From Moringa oleifera (lineage: Eukaryota; Streptophyta; Magnoliopsida; Brassicales; Moringaceae): a DNA stretch of 64,000 nt. The DNA lies in contig JAJFZO010000028.1 of assembly GCA_021397835.1 (NCBI GenBank), positions 3,209,501-3,273,500 of the forward strand, in the 5' to 3' direction. A program made the translations under genes and the position numbers. The notes under the pieces were generated by a model, which did no database searches, had not been told where the DNA came from, and saw only the letters and a list, made by a program, of their open reading frames with translations. This document shows positions 37,309 to 49,956 of this stretch, one piece after another; position 1 is the stretch's first letter; each line of letters starts with the position of its first letter.

Positions 37309-37393
37309 AAGAAAATTTGTTAGTGTTGAGGTGCCCCACAACTTTAGAGTAGCCAAGTCATAAGCCATAGCTGCTGACTCTTGGTCATCATAT
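37309..37393 (-). pseudogene. Orphan AP2-domain exon (WRI/ANT-like)
   Basis: After an acceptor-like CAAGCAG the minus strand reads YDDQESAAMAYDLATLKLWG, then TSTLTNFL, then a GTATGG donor. This matches the second half of the first AP2 domain in the AINTEGUMENTA/WRINKLED1 group ('YD.EE.AA.AYDLAALKYWG..T.TNFP'). In those plant transcription factors this stretch is a separate exon with the same boundaries. The first half of the domain, the second AP2 domain and the start codon were not found within several kb, so this is a gene relic or a captured piece. Family is fairly sure; functional status is almost surely dead. Confidence 0.6.
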
Positions 37394-37399
37394 CTGCTT

Positions 37400-39059
37400 G
37401 TGTTTCCAAGAAAAATTGTGAACCATTGGAAATAAGTTATGTAAAGAACATCTTTTTGCTAACCAAATACCTTCCAATGGAAATAGAACAATACTTAGAA
37501 CATCTAGTTCAATTAGTAAAACTTCTTCAAATTTTTTAAGCTAAAGCCTCACGAATCAATTTTTACAAATATTTTAAAGTGTAAAAAATTTACTATACTC
37601 TACTATTGATTTATTTCATAATAAATTTTATGGATCAATATATCAACATGATTCAAGATATTAACAAGTTAAATAATGAATGTAGATCGATGTGGCCTCT
37701 TACTTCCTTCACTTATATCTTTTTTCATTACCATTTCTACTGTCATTTTGTCCGTATCTACCCTCGTGGCTTCTTACAAGCACTTGTTAAGTAAGTGAAA
37801 TTTCAGTATAAAATAAAACCATTAATCAAATAATTGATATAATATATCTAACCTTGCTTTCCTTTTTGTTCCTGCTCTTTTAATGACATTTCATGCTGCC
37901 GTTTGTCAATGCTAAAGATATCACTCAATTCTTAGAGTTCCTAAGTCAAGTCCTCATAAAATCCTTCTACAGTTTGTAGCAATGGTGTTGAAGAATTGCT
38001 AAAGTACTTTCAAATGTTAGCTGAGATTTTAAGAGATATTCATGAGTTGAAAGAGTCAAGAATGTATTCACTTCAAGAGTATTTCTAAAAACTTCACAAT
38101 CTCATGATCCTCCATGGAAGCATCAAAGCGATTGTCATAATTTCTTGATTGCATACTTGTAGAAAATGTATTACCCCAAAAAGGAAATAAAAATCCACAA
38201 TTAAAATAGAAACATATCCATAGAAACTTTAGCAACACATCTACATAAAACGCAAGATGCACTTTCATACAAAAGTTTGTTTAAGCATTGGTGATGCCTC
38301 TTAAATATCTATGATAGAAAAATTTCCCTATATGTATCAGTAAATGGTGAGCGAGTTCATTACATCATTGTTATATTAATAAGATAATAAATACATGTGT
38401 ACGCATACATACATACATACATGTACATGCTTTTTTCTTACTTTTTGAGTTTACTATGTAGGGTACTATACAAAAGAGAGTTGAAAATTTGGTGAAATGG
38501 TAATTTTAGATAAAATTACAAAATTAAATATGTTTCTTCTGATGAAACGAGGAGCATAGAAGATAAAAGACCAATAAATAAAATCTTTTGGCCTATATCT
38601 TGTCTTACAGTTCTTGAAGGTAGATTGTCATCCCAACACCAAGTATCTTAACCCTAATAATCTTTTGTTTAATTTATCAATACTAAGTTACATAACAACC
38701 ATCCATTTATGAGGAAAGTAATTCCTTTCATAAGATTGTTGTCTTATAGATATAGCGATTATTAAAGTTTGAAATTCACTAATAATGTAAATCATCAAAA
38801 AGATAGTAAATCTCAAAACGTTTAATCTAGATGCAAGTAATTTCCACTTAGTTATAGCACAATTATATCTTTTAAAATTTCAAGCAAAGGTAACCAAATA
38901 ACATCAAGAAAACTAGATTTGCAAGCAAAACTGAGAATATAAGATAATCCTGCATTCCTAACATCATGTATAGATCAAAAGTTCCATAAAACTACCTATC
39001 ATAACTTGATTTTTTTCTTGGCGAAAAGCCCAATTATGAGAAAATTTTTTAACAAAGAG
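37400..39059. other. AT-rich region, no supported gene
   Basis: Short open frames (for example 38068-38268 minus) have no recognisable content. A CATA-type microsatellite lies at 38405-38427. Confidence 0.4.
38405..38427. repeat. (CATA)n microsatellite
   Basis: About five CATA units in a row. Confidence 0.85.
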
Positions 39060-39260
39060 TTACCACCAATCTTTTTTATGGTGTGATTAGCCATTAGTTT
39101 TGATTGAAAACTAGTTTTCTTCTAGGAAAGAAAAAATGAACGCCATTCGAGAATAGGTATTGGTCTTACTTCATCAAAAGATCTAAAATCGAGAGTTAGT
39201 TACACGTAAGGAAGAATTAGCACCTCTACAAGCGTCCCAGAATTTGTACCACTTAAATAG
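39060..39260 (+). repeat. Gypsy LTR-end-like motif block
   Basis: Contains GAGTTACCACCAATC, then CGAGAGTTAGTTACACGTAA, GGAAGAATTAGCACC and TTGTACCACTTAAATAGGAT. A similar block is at 20760-20835. In plants this order of motifs is common at the edge of LTRs of Tat-type elements. No complete LTR could be defined. Confidence 0.4.
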
Positions 39261-40249
39261 GATCATCTCATGCCTTAGAATTATAATAATTTGACATTGA
39301 TCATAAAGTATAATATATATATATATATATATAATATATACAAACAAGGTGAGATTAGAACTTTAGCTTGATCTCAACGTTTAAAGAGAAAACCATATTA
39401 AACTTAATCAAAATGTGAAAATCTCAAAATAAATTTATTATACAATTTTATGCAAGAATTTCTGTCTAGTTGATATTAGATTTTCAATTATGAAAAAAAT
39501 AAATATGTTTTGATTTAGAGATCGTAATATGAACTTCATCAAATTCCTTTCTTTGAAATAATTTTAAAAAAATATGAGATGCACCAAGAAATTTATAATA
39601 TTAAATATAACAAACAACAAACAAAAAAAAAAGTTGAATGAAAGCAAGCATTATTTTTTTCATTTTTATGAAATAGATGTAGAATTAATAATACCTTCAA
39701 TACAATTTGTGCTGTTTCTTTGCTAAACAACCAATGAATACTTTGAGTGAATCTTCCTAGAAAGGATTTGAAAGGATGTAAAGATCTCAAATGTTGAGAC
39801 TCTTTTGAGAAAAGGAAGGTATAGAAATTCTAAAAACAGAAAGAGAGACATATGTTTGGATACAAAAATGTAGAGTCTTAAAATATAGAGACACCCCCTC
39901 TATCATTGAAAAATGGTCTATTTGTAGAAAAAAAATAAGGGCGTAGCTCGCCAAAAATTTAAAAGTTTGTTTTAAGAAAGAAGGGACCACAATACTAGAT
40001 AGTAAGTGTTAGTTAAAATTTGTGCTTTGCGCCTATTTCGCTAGGATCCTTCCAACAATTGTATGCTTGAAACCCAATGTGAGATCAAGATTAATTACAT
40101 CAGGTTGAGGTAACTTCTTGAATCTTCTACCATCAGCTATACACCTAAGCTCAATGTGGTGACAGCATCTAGAGCGCGAGGTGACATGGGGTTGAAATGC
40201 AGTTACATTTGAAACTTTAGGTTAAATGAACATTTAGTGACATTTGAAG
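39261..40249. other. AT-rich region, possibly retrotransposon leader
   Basis: No gene seen. An (AT)n tract lies at about 39311-39332. 40020-40200 is slightly less AT-rich but has no open frame of note. Confidence 0.35.
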
Positions 40250-40615
40250 TTAAATTGATTTAATATGAGAACTGAGTCGGTCACATTAAAATCAAATTGG
40301 TTTTGATGTGACATAGGAATCAACCATATCTAGTATATAAATTAAATTAATTTAATGAGAAGACAGAGTTAGTCACATTAGTATAAAGTTAGTTTTGATA
40401 GGAGTGCTGAATCGATCACATCGGGAGTATAATTAGTCTAATGTGAGAACTAAGTTTGTCACATTAAAATCAAATTGGTTTTTATGTGAGATAAGAATGA
40501 GTCATATTTGGTGTATAAATTAAATTGATCTAATATGATAACTAAGTTGATCACATTGGGATCAAATTGGTTTTGATGTGAGGTAGAAATCAATCATATC
40601 TAGTACATTGGGTAT
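40250..40615. repeat. ~90-bp tandem repeat, about four units, upstream of gag
   Basis: Unit starts (G/A)TCACATT at 40280, 40372, 40458 and 40550, giving periods of 92, 86 and 92 bp; a partial unit precedes. Shared text: TCACATTAAAATCAAATTGG, TTTTGATGTGA, ATAAATTAAATTGATCTAAT, ATGAGAACTAAGTT. The array ends at the point where the inverted-repeat homology begins (40611), and the left arm lacks it. Confidence 0.8.
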
Positions 40616-40620
40616 ATAAG

Positions 40621-42770
40621 ATGATTTCTAGGAATTACCAGGATGAATCTTTAATCAAGTTAGTAATTTATTTTTGGGATCCGTTGCACCAATTCTTTAT
40701 TAGAGTTTTTTACTCATCACCAACTTTAGAAGAATATATTATCTTATTTAGGATTACTCATCTAAAACCTTTCAAACTCTATATGAAAAAGAAAAAATCA
40801 GTACCCATTGACAAACAATTAGTAGGGCTGTTAAGAATCAAATTCAAAAAAGCTACCGAACATAAAGAAGGGATTAATTTTGTGACTCAAGAATTCTCAT
40901 TAAAATTCATTAAGCGATACTTAGCTAAAGAATCTGGAAAAAAAAAGGAATAGCCTTAGCCATCCACGGACTCTTTATATTTTCAAAAACCCATGGATAG
41001 ATAGCAAAAATCATCATGGATTTCTGGTTGCTATTGCCCATTAAGTTATCCAGTCCTTGCAATTTTGGAAGAAATTCTTAGATCACTTAAATATTGAAGA
41101 AAAACTAGTAAAAGATACCTACTGGGAGGAATACCACTTTCATACACCTAGTTAAAGAGCCACCTCCAAGAAACAAGAAAATATTTCAAAGATTTTCATC
41201 ACTATTGAAGATCTTCTATGGGAAAGTTATGGAAACCTAGGATAGTCTATAAATGGGCAAAACTGTTATCTATTCTGATAGAAGAACAAATTTAATGGAG
41301 AGCCCAATGGTTATCTTATGACGCTATTCTATTCAAGGTGGAAAACTTTCAGAGCATTCCCATACTATGATCGTGGGGAGGAATACACTACACATCTTTC
41401 GCAATCTCAAGACAACTAGGAGCAAATGGTTCACACCCAGTTTACAAGAATTAATGAAGGGAAGGTTTCGCATACTAATCCATAAGCTTTTGACATAATG
41501 GAAATACTTATTCGAGCCTAAGAAAGACCTACATCAATGGTTCAAAGTAAATGGGTAGACAACATTACTCTGAAATATAAATCATGGAAGAATAGTCAAG
41601 ATCCAGAATATGGTCTTACCACTATGGTTATCCTTTGTTGAAACTTCTGTAAGAGTCAATCCTCATAAAACTAAGATTGAAAGATTCCAAAAAAAGAATA
41701 AATGCTAGGAAATAGAGAGAGCCAAATAGTAGTAAGGAAAGGCAATCTTGTAATACGAATAAGGACTCATGAACAAATTATTTCAAGAACATAAAGAGGT
41801 CATAGAAGCAAAGATCGATGACTTAAGAAAGTTCTTTAAAGGACAAATGGAGCAATAGGTCAATAAGAATAAAGATCTTCATCGAGAACTTAAGAGGAAG
41901 GTAAAAGCTATACAAGAAGTAAAATAAAAGAATGTGAAACTATTAAAAGTCATTAATAATGATGAAATGAAACATGAATGAAGAATTAAACAAGTACAAT
42001 AGTACCAACAATAGAAAGAGGTAGAACTTCAAGATCTAATTTCTAAAGTAGAATTTTTTATGGAATAGATCAAACAATTTTAGGGATCAAAGGAATTCAT
42101 AGGGATAAAAATAGAAGAGATAAGCTTGATGCTAGGATTTATAATAACGCATATGCTCAAAATCGTAGAATTCAACAGGTTTGATGGAACCAAATGCCTA
42201 AAGACATTCCTTTGAATATATCTCCACAAGATGCATAAACAAGAAGCTTTAGATTGGTACACTGCTATGAAACCTTTGAAAATCCAAACATGGAGGGATA
42301 TAGCTGCCATATTTATAACACACTATCAGTACATGGCAGAGCTAGCCTTTGAAAGGGTTACCTTTCAGAATATGAATAAAATTCCCACTAAGACTTTCAA
42401 AAAATTCGCTCAAAGATGGAGAAAGGTAACAGTGAAAGTATAACCAGGACTCATAGATAGATAATTGTTAGAAATATTCATAAACTCTCAAAGCCTCATA
42501 TTATAAAAGTCTTATCACCATGGCAGGTAAAAAAATTGTAAAATCCTCCAAACAAGAGAGTTTTTAAAAAGTACTATTTATGCCAAGAAGGTGGAAGACT
42601 TGACAAGGGGCAAGAAAACTTTCATCCCCATGCAAAAGAGAGGAAAAACAAATTTTTTCTCCTTATCTTCCTTTAAAATAGAGCACAAGATTGCTTCATC
42701 AACTACCCTTGGGGAATAACAACAACAAAGAGTAAGATGAACCATGCTAATAACGATAACAATCGCCAAT
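40621..42770 (+). pseudogene. Tat/Ogre-type gag polyprotein remnant (right arm)
   Basis: Blocks in order: 40621-40953 (110 codons) with WDPLHQFFIRVF, TLEEYIILFRI and KKKSVPIDKQLVGLLRI, the N-terminal domain; a decayed linker with RFTRINEGKVSH-like and coiled-coil parts (41400-42060); the gag core 42150-42440 with FNRFDGTKCLKTF, ALDWYTAMKPLKIQTWRD, FITHYQYMAELAFERVTFQN and TFKKFAQRWRKV; and a tail near 42500-42760. QRW and the HYQYMAEL block are typical of Ogre-like gag. It is more complete at the gag core than the left-arm copy. Stops and missing pol make it non-functional. Confidence 0.7.
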
Positions 42771-42904
42771 CAAACCTATAATTTATATATATGATGAGCT
42801 TTTCTAAGATTTATTAGAATAGAAGTTGGCCATTCCTTCTTTTGTAAAACTATTACAACCCCTTACTTGAAATAATATAATGCTAACACCACATGTCTAT
42901 ACCA

Positions 42905-45124
42905 TAAAAGTGGTAGGGTAAGCTTTGGTTGCTAAACTAAAGAAGAACGAGGTTCGACTACCTTTCAAACCTCATTCAAACAAAATATTATCTAATAGAT
43001 GCACCATTAAAGCACCCAATAAGCAGAGTTATATGTCGAACAAGGAGTCTGAGAGGAGCATGCTAAACCTAGACTTTAGGTGTTCCTTTCATTCATTAGG
43101 CTTCTTAGGCAACCTATTTTAGACGGCCATAGGAAGTTGAACTTCCATTTGCTAAGGACATAAGTAGTTTAGGGCCAATTAATGTAGGTTTTTTAGTGCT
43201 AAGATACAATAAACTAAAGTTACAACTTATAAGGTTATCTTACCACTCAATTTCGTAAAATTTAGAGAAAACTTATGGGGACAAAAGAACCTGAACTTCT
43301 CAACATTTAACTATAAAAGCTACCACGATGAGCAAAAAGTTGGGAAACAAATTGAGAATGAGATACACAAAAAAAGAGCATACTTATATGAAGAAAGGGT
43401 ATAAAGGAAGTCGTTGCTCTTTTCTTAAACATTTTCACAAATACAAAAGGCCTCTAGTTTGGGTGACTAAAGTACTCCTTTACATAGGGAAAGACTAGCT
43501 TGAATGCTTTAGGAGTAAAGTAAAGTCTCCTAATCCTAAGGAGGTAGTGGGTGGTGACATTAGAGGATCCTAGGTCGACCATAGAGTTTAAAAGAAATAT
43601 AAAGAAAAGATAGGAAAAGCATGAAAGTATTGTCCAAAGATGCCAGATCATAAAAAAAGAAAAGCACAATCAAAGTAATGAATGACTTAAAAAGGAGAGA
43701 ATTTCTAAGTAGAGAGAGAAGTTTTTAGATGAAAAAATGAAGCAACTAATGTAGACGAGCCATTGAGAAGAAAGCGAGAGTGAAAGAGCCATTGAGAAGA
43801 AGACAGAGGTGAAAGAGCCATTAGACCCTTCTTCGATCTTGCGTGATATAGTTCAAAAGAAAGGTGCCACGTGGTACTAACTAAAGTTGTCATTTGTAAG
43901 AGCTATTTTTTTATCAGCCGCATCACAATGCTTGAAGCTGCCACATCACATGAAAGGGTTTAACTACCCACTAAGCGGTAGCAGTGGAGACTGCAACATC
44001 ATTGATCCTATGAAGGCAACCCGTTACATGGCAATAGTGGAAGCTACTATACCATTATTCCTGGTAGAAGGCCCTTTAACAGGCCAGGCTAATAGTAGTT
44101 AAGGCTGCCATGTCACTAGCCCCGTGAGAGGATTTTTTTGATCCACCATGTGGCAGTAGCTGAGTTTACCAGATCACCAATGGTAGAATCTATAGTAGTT
44201 TCTACCAAGTAGCTTAGAGGAATAATAAGAATTGGCCATGTGTCAACAGTTGAAGCTTTTACATCATTAATAGTAAAGTCTCACTACGACTTTTGCCTAG
44301 CACCTTAAAAGAGGAATGAAGACCCACCACATGTCAAGGTTCCACATGGTAGTAGTAAAATTCATCATGCAATGTGGCAGGTCAAGTAGGTGGATGGAGT
44401 GCGCATCAGGGCTGCCCTATGGCAATAGCCTCAATAACTAAAATACATCCACTAAGAAGGAATCCTTGTCCACATACCATGTCTTAGCGACTAGAGTGTC
44501 TTGGTCAACCATGTAGGTAATGCTAGGACTATTGTCTACATTAAAAGTACCCAAGCTATAAAGGAAAAAACTCGATAACTTGCATGCAACTTCTTTTGTT
44601 CATTAACTTGCACTAATAAGTTACTATAAGTAGAGGCTAGGTTTTACATTTTCCATAAGATTAACACACACTACACGCATATACATACTATTTTAGAAGC
44701 AAATTAGTGAGACATTAAAGGAGCTCTACTAAGGTTTTTGGCATTTTTGTCAGTTTTCTTTAATTTTGTTGTAGAATTTGAATTGTATGAAATTTTACTT
44801 TAATGAACCAGTGATCAATTATTAAAATTATTTTCTTTGTGCAATTTATTGTATGCAATTTGTATATACAATTTATCATTCCAAATTGAGGGTTCTTGAA
44901 ATTATGGCTTTGAAATTAGTAATCATTTTATTTTGAAATTATTTGGAAATTATAAAATTTCATATTTTCAAAAGATTTTTTTTTTCCTTTGTAATATCCC
45001 TAGATTAGATGGAAAGGGATGAAATAAGTTTGTAATTCATTTCTTCTCCTTAAAATATTTTTTTGTGGCCGTAAAATGGAACAAGTGTGCAATTCCAATG
45101 CTTTTTTAAAAAAAATATCTTTTT
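42905..45124 (-). repeat. 2.2-kb gypsy-derived module, copy 3 (inverted)
   Basis: Reverse-oriented counterpart of 15534-17755 with the same array of GCCACATGG units (43860-44420) and the same ORF start. It abuts the CACTA terminus at 45139, with about 15 bp of shared junction sequence between. Confidence 0.8.
43131..43582 (-). pseudogene. Antisense extra ORF (Transposase_28-like) remnant, copy 3
   Basis: On the minus strand from 43582: MVDLGSSNVTTHYLLRIRRL, then YFTPKAFKLVFPYVKEYFSH, before a stop. Same start and same breakage pattern as 17091. It lies antisense to, and downstream of, the gag remnant, which is the arrangement of extra ORFs in plant Tat-lineage elements. Confidence 0.45.
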
Positions 45125-45138
45125 TATGAATAAAATAT

Positions 45139-46576
45139 CACCACATGAAAACTAGCTTTTTATGACTGTTGAGAAAATGTCATTATAAGAGGTGACATAG
45201 AAACTTTGTAATGATCAGCAAAGATCGTCATAAATTCTTGACAATTTTCAACTATCATAAAAACACTCATGATGATCATACATGACTGTCATAAAGGTAT
45301 CTTAATGATCGTTAATGACTATCATAGAATACCTTCACTTATTCATAACGGTCTTCATGACTATCATAATTATATTTTTATTAGTTAATTATAAAATTTT
45401 ATGATTTTAATTTTAGTTAATATTTATCATTTGTTTTTGCAATTGTAATAGTCAAAGAATACAAATAATATCAAACAACAAAAGTTATACATATTTATAA
45501 CTGTAACCATTATTATTTTACAAAATATATATAAGCACAAATAAAATATCCACAATACACAATTATATGAAGGTTCATGTGTACTGGTTTCTTCTAACAT
45601 TACATCATGAAACTAAAATTTATACATGTTTCTAAGTTAGTGCATTAAAAAATGCCCAGTGAATGATGTCACTCCTACCATAGTTATAGAAAGGATACAT
45701 TGTTAGATCATCTCTATTAATATATGGTTAATTTACATATCAAAATAAATAAGTAATTGTAATAAAACTTGAAAATCTAACATAATGAAAGGTTGACAAT
45801 GTAGTTAGTTTCCACTCTACAGTTAAGTGAAGAAGAAGAAGAAGGAACTAAATATTGCATATGTACTACAAGTTTTTCAAAGCATATGGCAAGATATTGC
45901 ATATGGATATCTTTGATATTAGCAATTAGAACTAAATCCATTAGAAGAATGTCGATTTTACTGCAAATAAGAAAAGAGTTTTGAAGTCTATACATGTATG
46001 TTTAATGGGTATTTTCTATCAGTTAGTACGAATAAAACAACTAAAAATCTTTAACATGCCTGAGAATTTAAAGCAAAGAGGGTAGGATTTAATGCTAATG
46101 AGAAACCACATACTTAGTTAACATAAATTAATATAATTAGTTAAATTTTAAATAGATCATTAATTAATTATATGCTTGTAAACTAAATTATTAAATGTTA
46201 TTTAAATTTTAATTAGGTTATTAGCTAGTTAAGTGCTTACATAGTAATTAATTAGATGTTAATTAAATATTGACTATATCTTAATTAACTGAATAGTTAC
46301 TAATTATGTATTTAACTTTTAATTAATAAATTTGATACTTGTAAAGTGAATAATTAAATGTTATTTAAATTTTAATTAATTCACTAGCTAGTTAATTAGA
46401 TGCTTTTATAGTAATAAATTAGATGTTAATTAAATATTAATTTTTTATATTAATTAATTAAATAGTTATTTATCATTTATTTAAATTTTAATTAATATAT
46501 TAAATGCTTGAAAAGTAAATAATTAAATGTTATTTAAATTTCAGAATAGATAAAAACTTGGATATTTGTTGATAGA
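45139..46576 (+). mobile_element. 5' terminus and leader of the large CACTA element (right arm)
   Basis: Starts CACCACATGAAAACTAG rather than CACTA. 45160-45370 carries TATGACGGTCAT-like subterminal repeats shared with the element at 7456. The remainder is non-coding leader with an AT-rich tandem array (46140-46530). The first T of CACTA is C here, as in the left arm, so the change predates the inverted duplication. Confidence 0.75.
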
Positions 46577-48167
46577 AGATTAGAGGCGTATGATGTAAAG
46601 GTGAATAACTTTTTGGATTATGCTATTTAGAATAGTGATAACCCTGAATTAGTTCGATGTCCATGTATTAAATGTGGTAATATGAAGTGTCATATTTCAT
46701 GTAAGATACAAAATCATTTATATGTATATGGAGTTGATAGCAGCTATTAAAACTAGATATGGCAAGAAAAAACTAGTATTACTGGGTCTTCTACTAGTAA
46801 GAATGCTAAGGTTGTTAGGGAGGTAAAACACGAAGAAGTTGATAACACTATAGAAATGGTACAAGAGGCATTTGCAGAGTATGACAATAATCCTAATCAC
46901 TTTGATAGATTACTTTGTGATGATGAGAAATCTTTGTATTCTGGATCAGTAAAGTTCACTAAATTATCTGCTCTAGTTAAATTGTACAATTTGAAGGCAA
47001 TATATGGTTGGTTCGATCAAAGCTTTAATGATCTTTAAAATTTGATTGTCGAAATATTGCCTGATAATAATGAAATGCCTACATTCGTATATAATGCCAA
47101 AAAAATATTGAATGCATTAGTATGGAGTATCAAAAGATCCATGCCTATCCAAATGATTATATATTATATTAGAAGGAGTTTCAGGATGACATCCAATGTC
47201 AAACTTGTGGACTTTCAAGATGGAAAGTAATGAAGAATTGTAATAAAATAAAGATTGGTGTGCCTGCTAAGGTATTGTGGTATTTTCCACCGATACCAAG
47301 ATTTAAAAGAATGTTCAAAAGTTTTGAAATATCAAAACACCTTACATAGCATTCAAATAAAAGGGAAATTGATGGTCAGTTGAGGCACCTATCGGATACA
47401 ACATCATGGAAATTGGTTGATTACATGTGGTCAGAGTTTACCTCAGAGCTCAGAAACTTAAGACTTGCTATATTAGCAGATGGGATCAATCCACACAGTA
47501 TATTGAGTAGCCGATATAGTTGTTGGCTGGTGATTATGGTGAATTCTAATTTACTGTCATGGTTAACAATAAAGAGAAAGTTCATGATGTTAACATTACT
47601 AATATCAGGTCTTAAATAACTTGGTAATGATATCGATGTCTACTTAGCTCCGCTTATAAAAGACTTAAAAATATTATGGGACATAGGTGTAAAAGTATAT
47701 GATGCATACCGTAATGAGTCATTCAACTTGAAAATTGTTTTGTTATGGACAATCAATAATTTTCCTGCATATGGTAATTTATCTGATTATACTATTAAAG
47801 AATATTATGCTTGCCCTATCTATGCTGAGAACACCCAAGCTAGTCACTTAAAACATAGTACAAGGATGTCATATGTTGGACAAAGAAGATTCTTACCACG
47901 GCATCATCCTTACCATGGATAGAAAAAGGCCTTCAATGGTGAACAAGAAGTCAGAATTGCTCCTCAACTATTAAGTAGTGAAGAAGTCTTTAAAAAAGTT
48001 CAATGTTTAGTAAATTCATAGGGAAAATCAAAGAAACAAAGTACAATGGGTAAAGAAGATGTTGTTATACAGTATCAGAAGAAAATGTCAATTTTTTTTA
48101 ACTTACCATATTAAAAGTCCATGCATATCAGACATATTCTAGATGTCATGCACATTGAAAAAAACAT
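46577..48167 (+). pseudogene. TNP2-type CACTA transposase, 5' half (right arm)
   Basis: Blocks in gene order: transposase-associated domain (46577-46760; CIKCGNMKCH; a TAG replaces the CAG codon kept in the left arm at the LDYA.QNSD position); linker (46856-47038, EMVQEAFAEYDNNPNHFDRL); 47042-47230; TNP2 core 47250-47619 (YFPPIPRFKR, TSWKLVDYMWSEF) and 47630-47922 (VLLWTINNFPAYGNL, YVGQRRFLPRHHPYH); then 48121-48160 (RHILDVMHIEKN). Similarity stops at about 48167, so the DUF4218/DUF4216-like C-terminal regions present in the left arm are missing. Confidence 0.85.
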
Positions 48168-49900
48168 TACTATGAGGTGGAGGAATAATTGATCATAAAC
48201 CTGAGGAGAATATTATTGGTTTTGATGCGATTTTAATTTGGGGAGAAATGAATTATTTCCTTTGGGGAGGGAACTAATGCCTCCATCTTGCTAGTGTATT
48301 GGGTTCCAAGGTAGGGGTATTATTACCCTTTCAATGTCTTTGGTTGCCATTTGAAGCAAAATATAAGGAAAATAGTATTTGGAATTTGGTCATGGAGATA
48401 TTTGAAAAGCAACTAGTGGGTGGAAGAGGCTTTACTTTTCAAAGGGGAGAGGTTAACCTTACTAAAGAGCACTCTTTCTAGCCTACCGTTCTAAATTTTG
48501 ATAAGGGGAGCTCTTTAGTTGGAGTAATTGCAACAATTCTTGTGGGGTAGCTTCAGCAATGAGTTCAAGTATTACTTTGTGAAATGGAACGTTTTTAAGC
48601 AGCCAGTGGTGAGAGAAGGCCTTGGTATCAAGTCTTCACTCCTTTAATTGGACACTTTTGGGAAATTGGTTATAAAGGGAAATTGTTTATTGAGGTTCAT
48701 GGTGGAAAAAGATAGCCTTTGGAGGAGAGTGATGGAGGCTAGGTATCGGGTAGAGCAGGGTGGGTGGGTTACAGTGCTTGAGAGAGAAAAATATGGTACC
48801 ACTGTTTGGAACCATTAGGAAAGGGTGGCAAGAGTTTGGGGAATGTGTGGGTGTTAATCTTGGTAGAGGGAGCTCTACTAAGTTTTGGAACGATAGTCGG
48901 TGTGGGGATAAAACCCTTAAGGAAATTTTCTAACTTGGTATCGTTTAGCTTGTAATAAGAAAGCTTAGGTGGATAACTGTAGGTTGATACGAACTATGGG
49001 GTGTACTGGTAGGTGAACCTCAGGAGAGAGACACAAGATTGTGAGTTCAGTTTGTTTGGGCAGTTTTATGAGTGGATCTATGAAGTTAGAGCTGGGAGTG
49101 ATAGGGAGGATGCAGTTATCTGAAAAGGAAGCTGTGATGAGAAATTCTCAATGAAATCATTTTTTAGGGTGATTGATCACTTCCAGCAGCATGAGGGAGC
49201 AGAGAGGCTTCCATGGCAAGTAATATACTAAGGGTTCTGCCTATAGTGGCCTTTTTTGCTTGAGAAGTGACTTGGGGCAGACCTTTAACTATTGATAACG
49301 TACAGAAAAGGGGTTAAGGTTTTGGTTCACATATGCTTTATATGCAATGAGCAAGAAAAGTTGGTCAAGCAGATCCTCCTATATTGCACATGGACCTGAT
49401 AGGTTTGGGAAAGTGTCTTGGCTGCTTTGGGTGTAAAGTGTGGTCTCCGGGTCAGTGGCAGCAGATTTGGTTGCATGAGCAGGTCTTCGTATCCCAGAAC
49501 TTAATAGAAAGCTTACTGCGATGATTCCTTTGTTCATTATTTGGATGGTGTAAGGGAGAGAAACAGGAGGATATTCAATTGGGTGGAGCCTCCTTTACTT
49601 GTTTGTAGGGATAGATGGGTTAAAGTTTTAAAACTATGAGTACACGGGATTATTTTTTAAATGAGGTGGATTATTGAGTTTATTGAAATTCTAATCTCTA
49701 GATAGGTAACTACATATGTACATGGGAGGCACCCACATGGTGCCATGGATATATAATATAAATACATATATTTGTTTCTGATTAAAGAGAAGTGTCATTT
49801 CTGAATAACTGAGGATTAGCCCTCCAAATCCACCACAATTGAGGTGGGGAAATTGCTCTCTGTTAGTATTTTACTTTTTATTCTGATAAATAAAAAATGT
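48168..49900 (+). mobile_element. LINE (L1-type), 3' part
   Basis: The plus-strand translation of 48299-48480 (PFQCLWLPFEAKYKENSIWN, FTFQRGEVNLTKEH) is the end of the plant L1 RT domain ('lPftYLGLPLGa..k....W..vie....krL..wkr..lSkGGRlTLi.s'). 48850-48960 (GVNLGRGSSTKFWNDSRCGD) is the zf-RVT-like segment, and 49550-49640 (ERNRRIFNWVEPP) matches the usual 'e.N.RiF.' end. The element ends near 49890 in TTCTGATAAATAAAAAATG, like a LINE tail. It is 5'-truncated, or its front was replaced by the right arm of the inverted repeat. Stops show it is dead. Confidence 0.7.
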
Positions 49901-49956
49901 TATGCTTTTTATTACATTAAGGTGAACAATTTTATTTAGAAAATTTTCACTTGCAG

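Larger units (their letters stand above)
40611..48167. repeat. Right arm of the ~7.5-kb inverted repeat
   Basis: Inverted counterpart of 12534-20056. It carries, in the same nested order, gag, the 2.2-kb gypsy module with antisense ORF, the CACTA 5' end with the altered CACCA terminus, and the first half of the TNP2 gene. The two CACTA/gypsy junctions (ATATTTTATTCATAAA next to TGGTG on one strand) are identical, which shows the composite existed before it was duplicated. The arm ends at 48167 inside the TNP2 gene, where unrelated LINE sequence follows. Confidence 0.88.
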
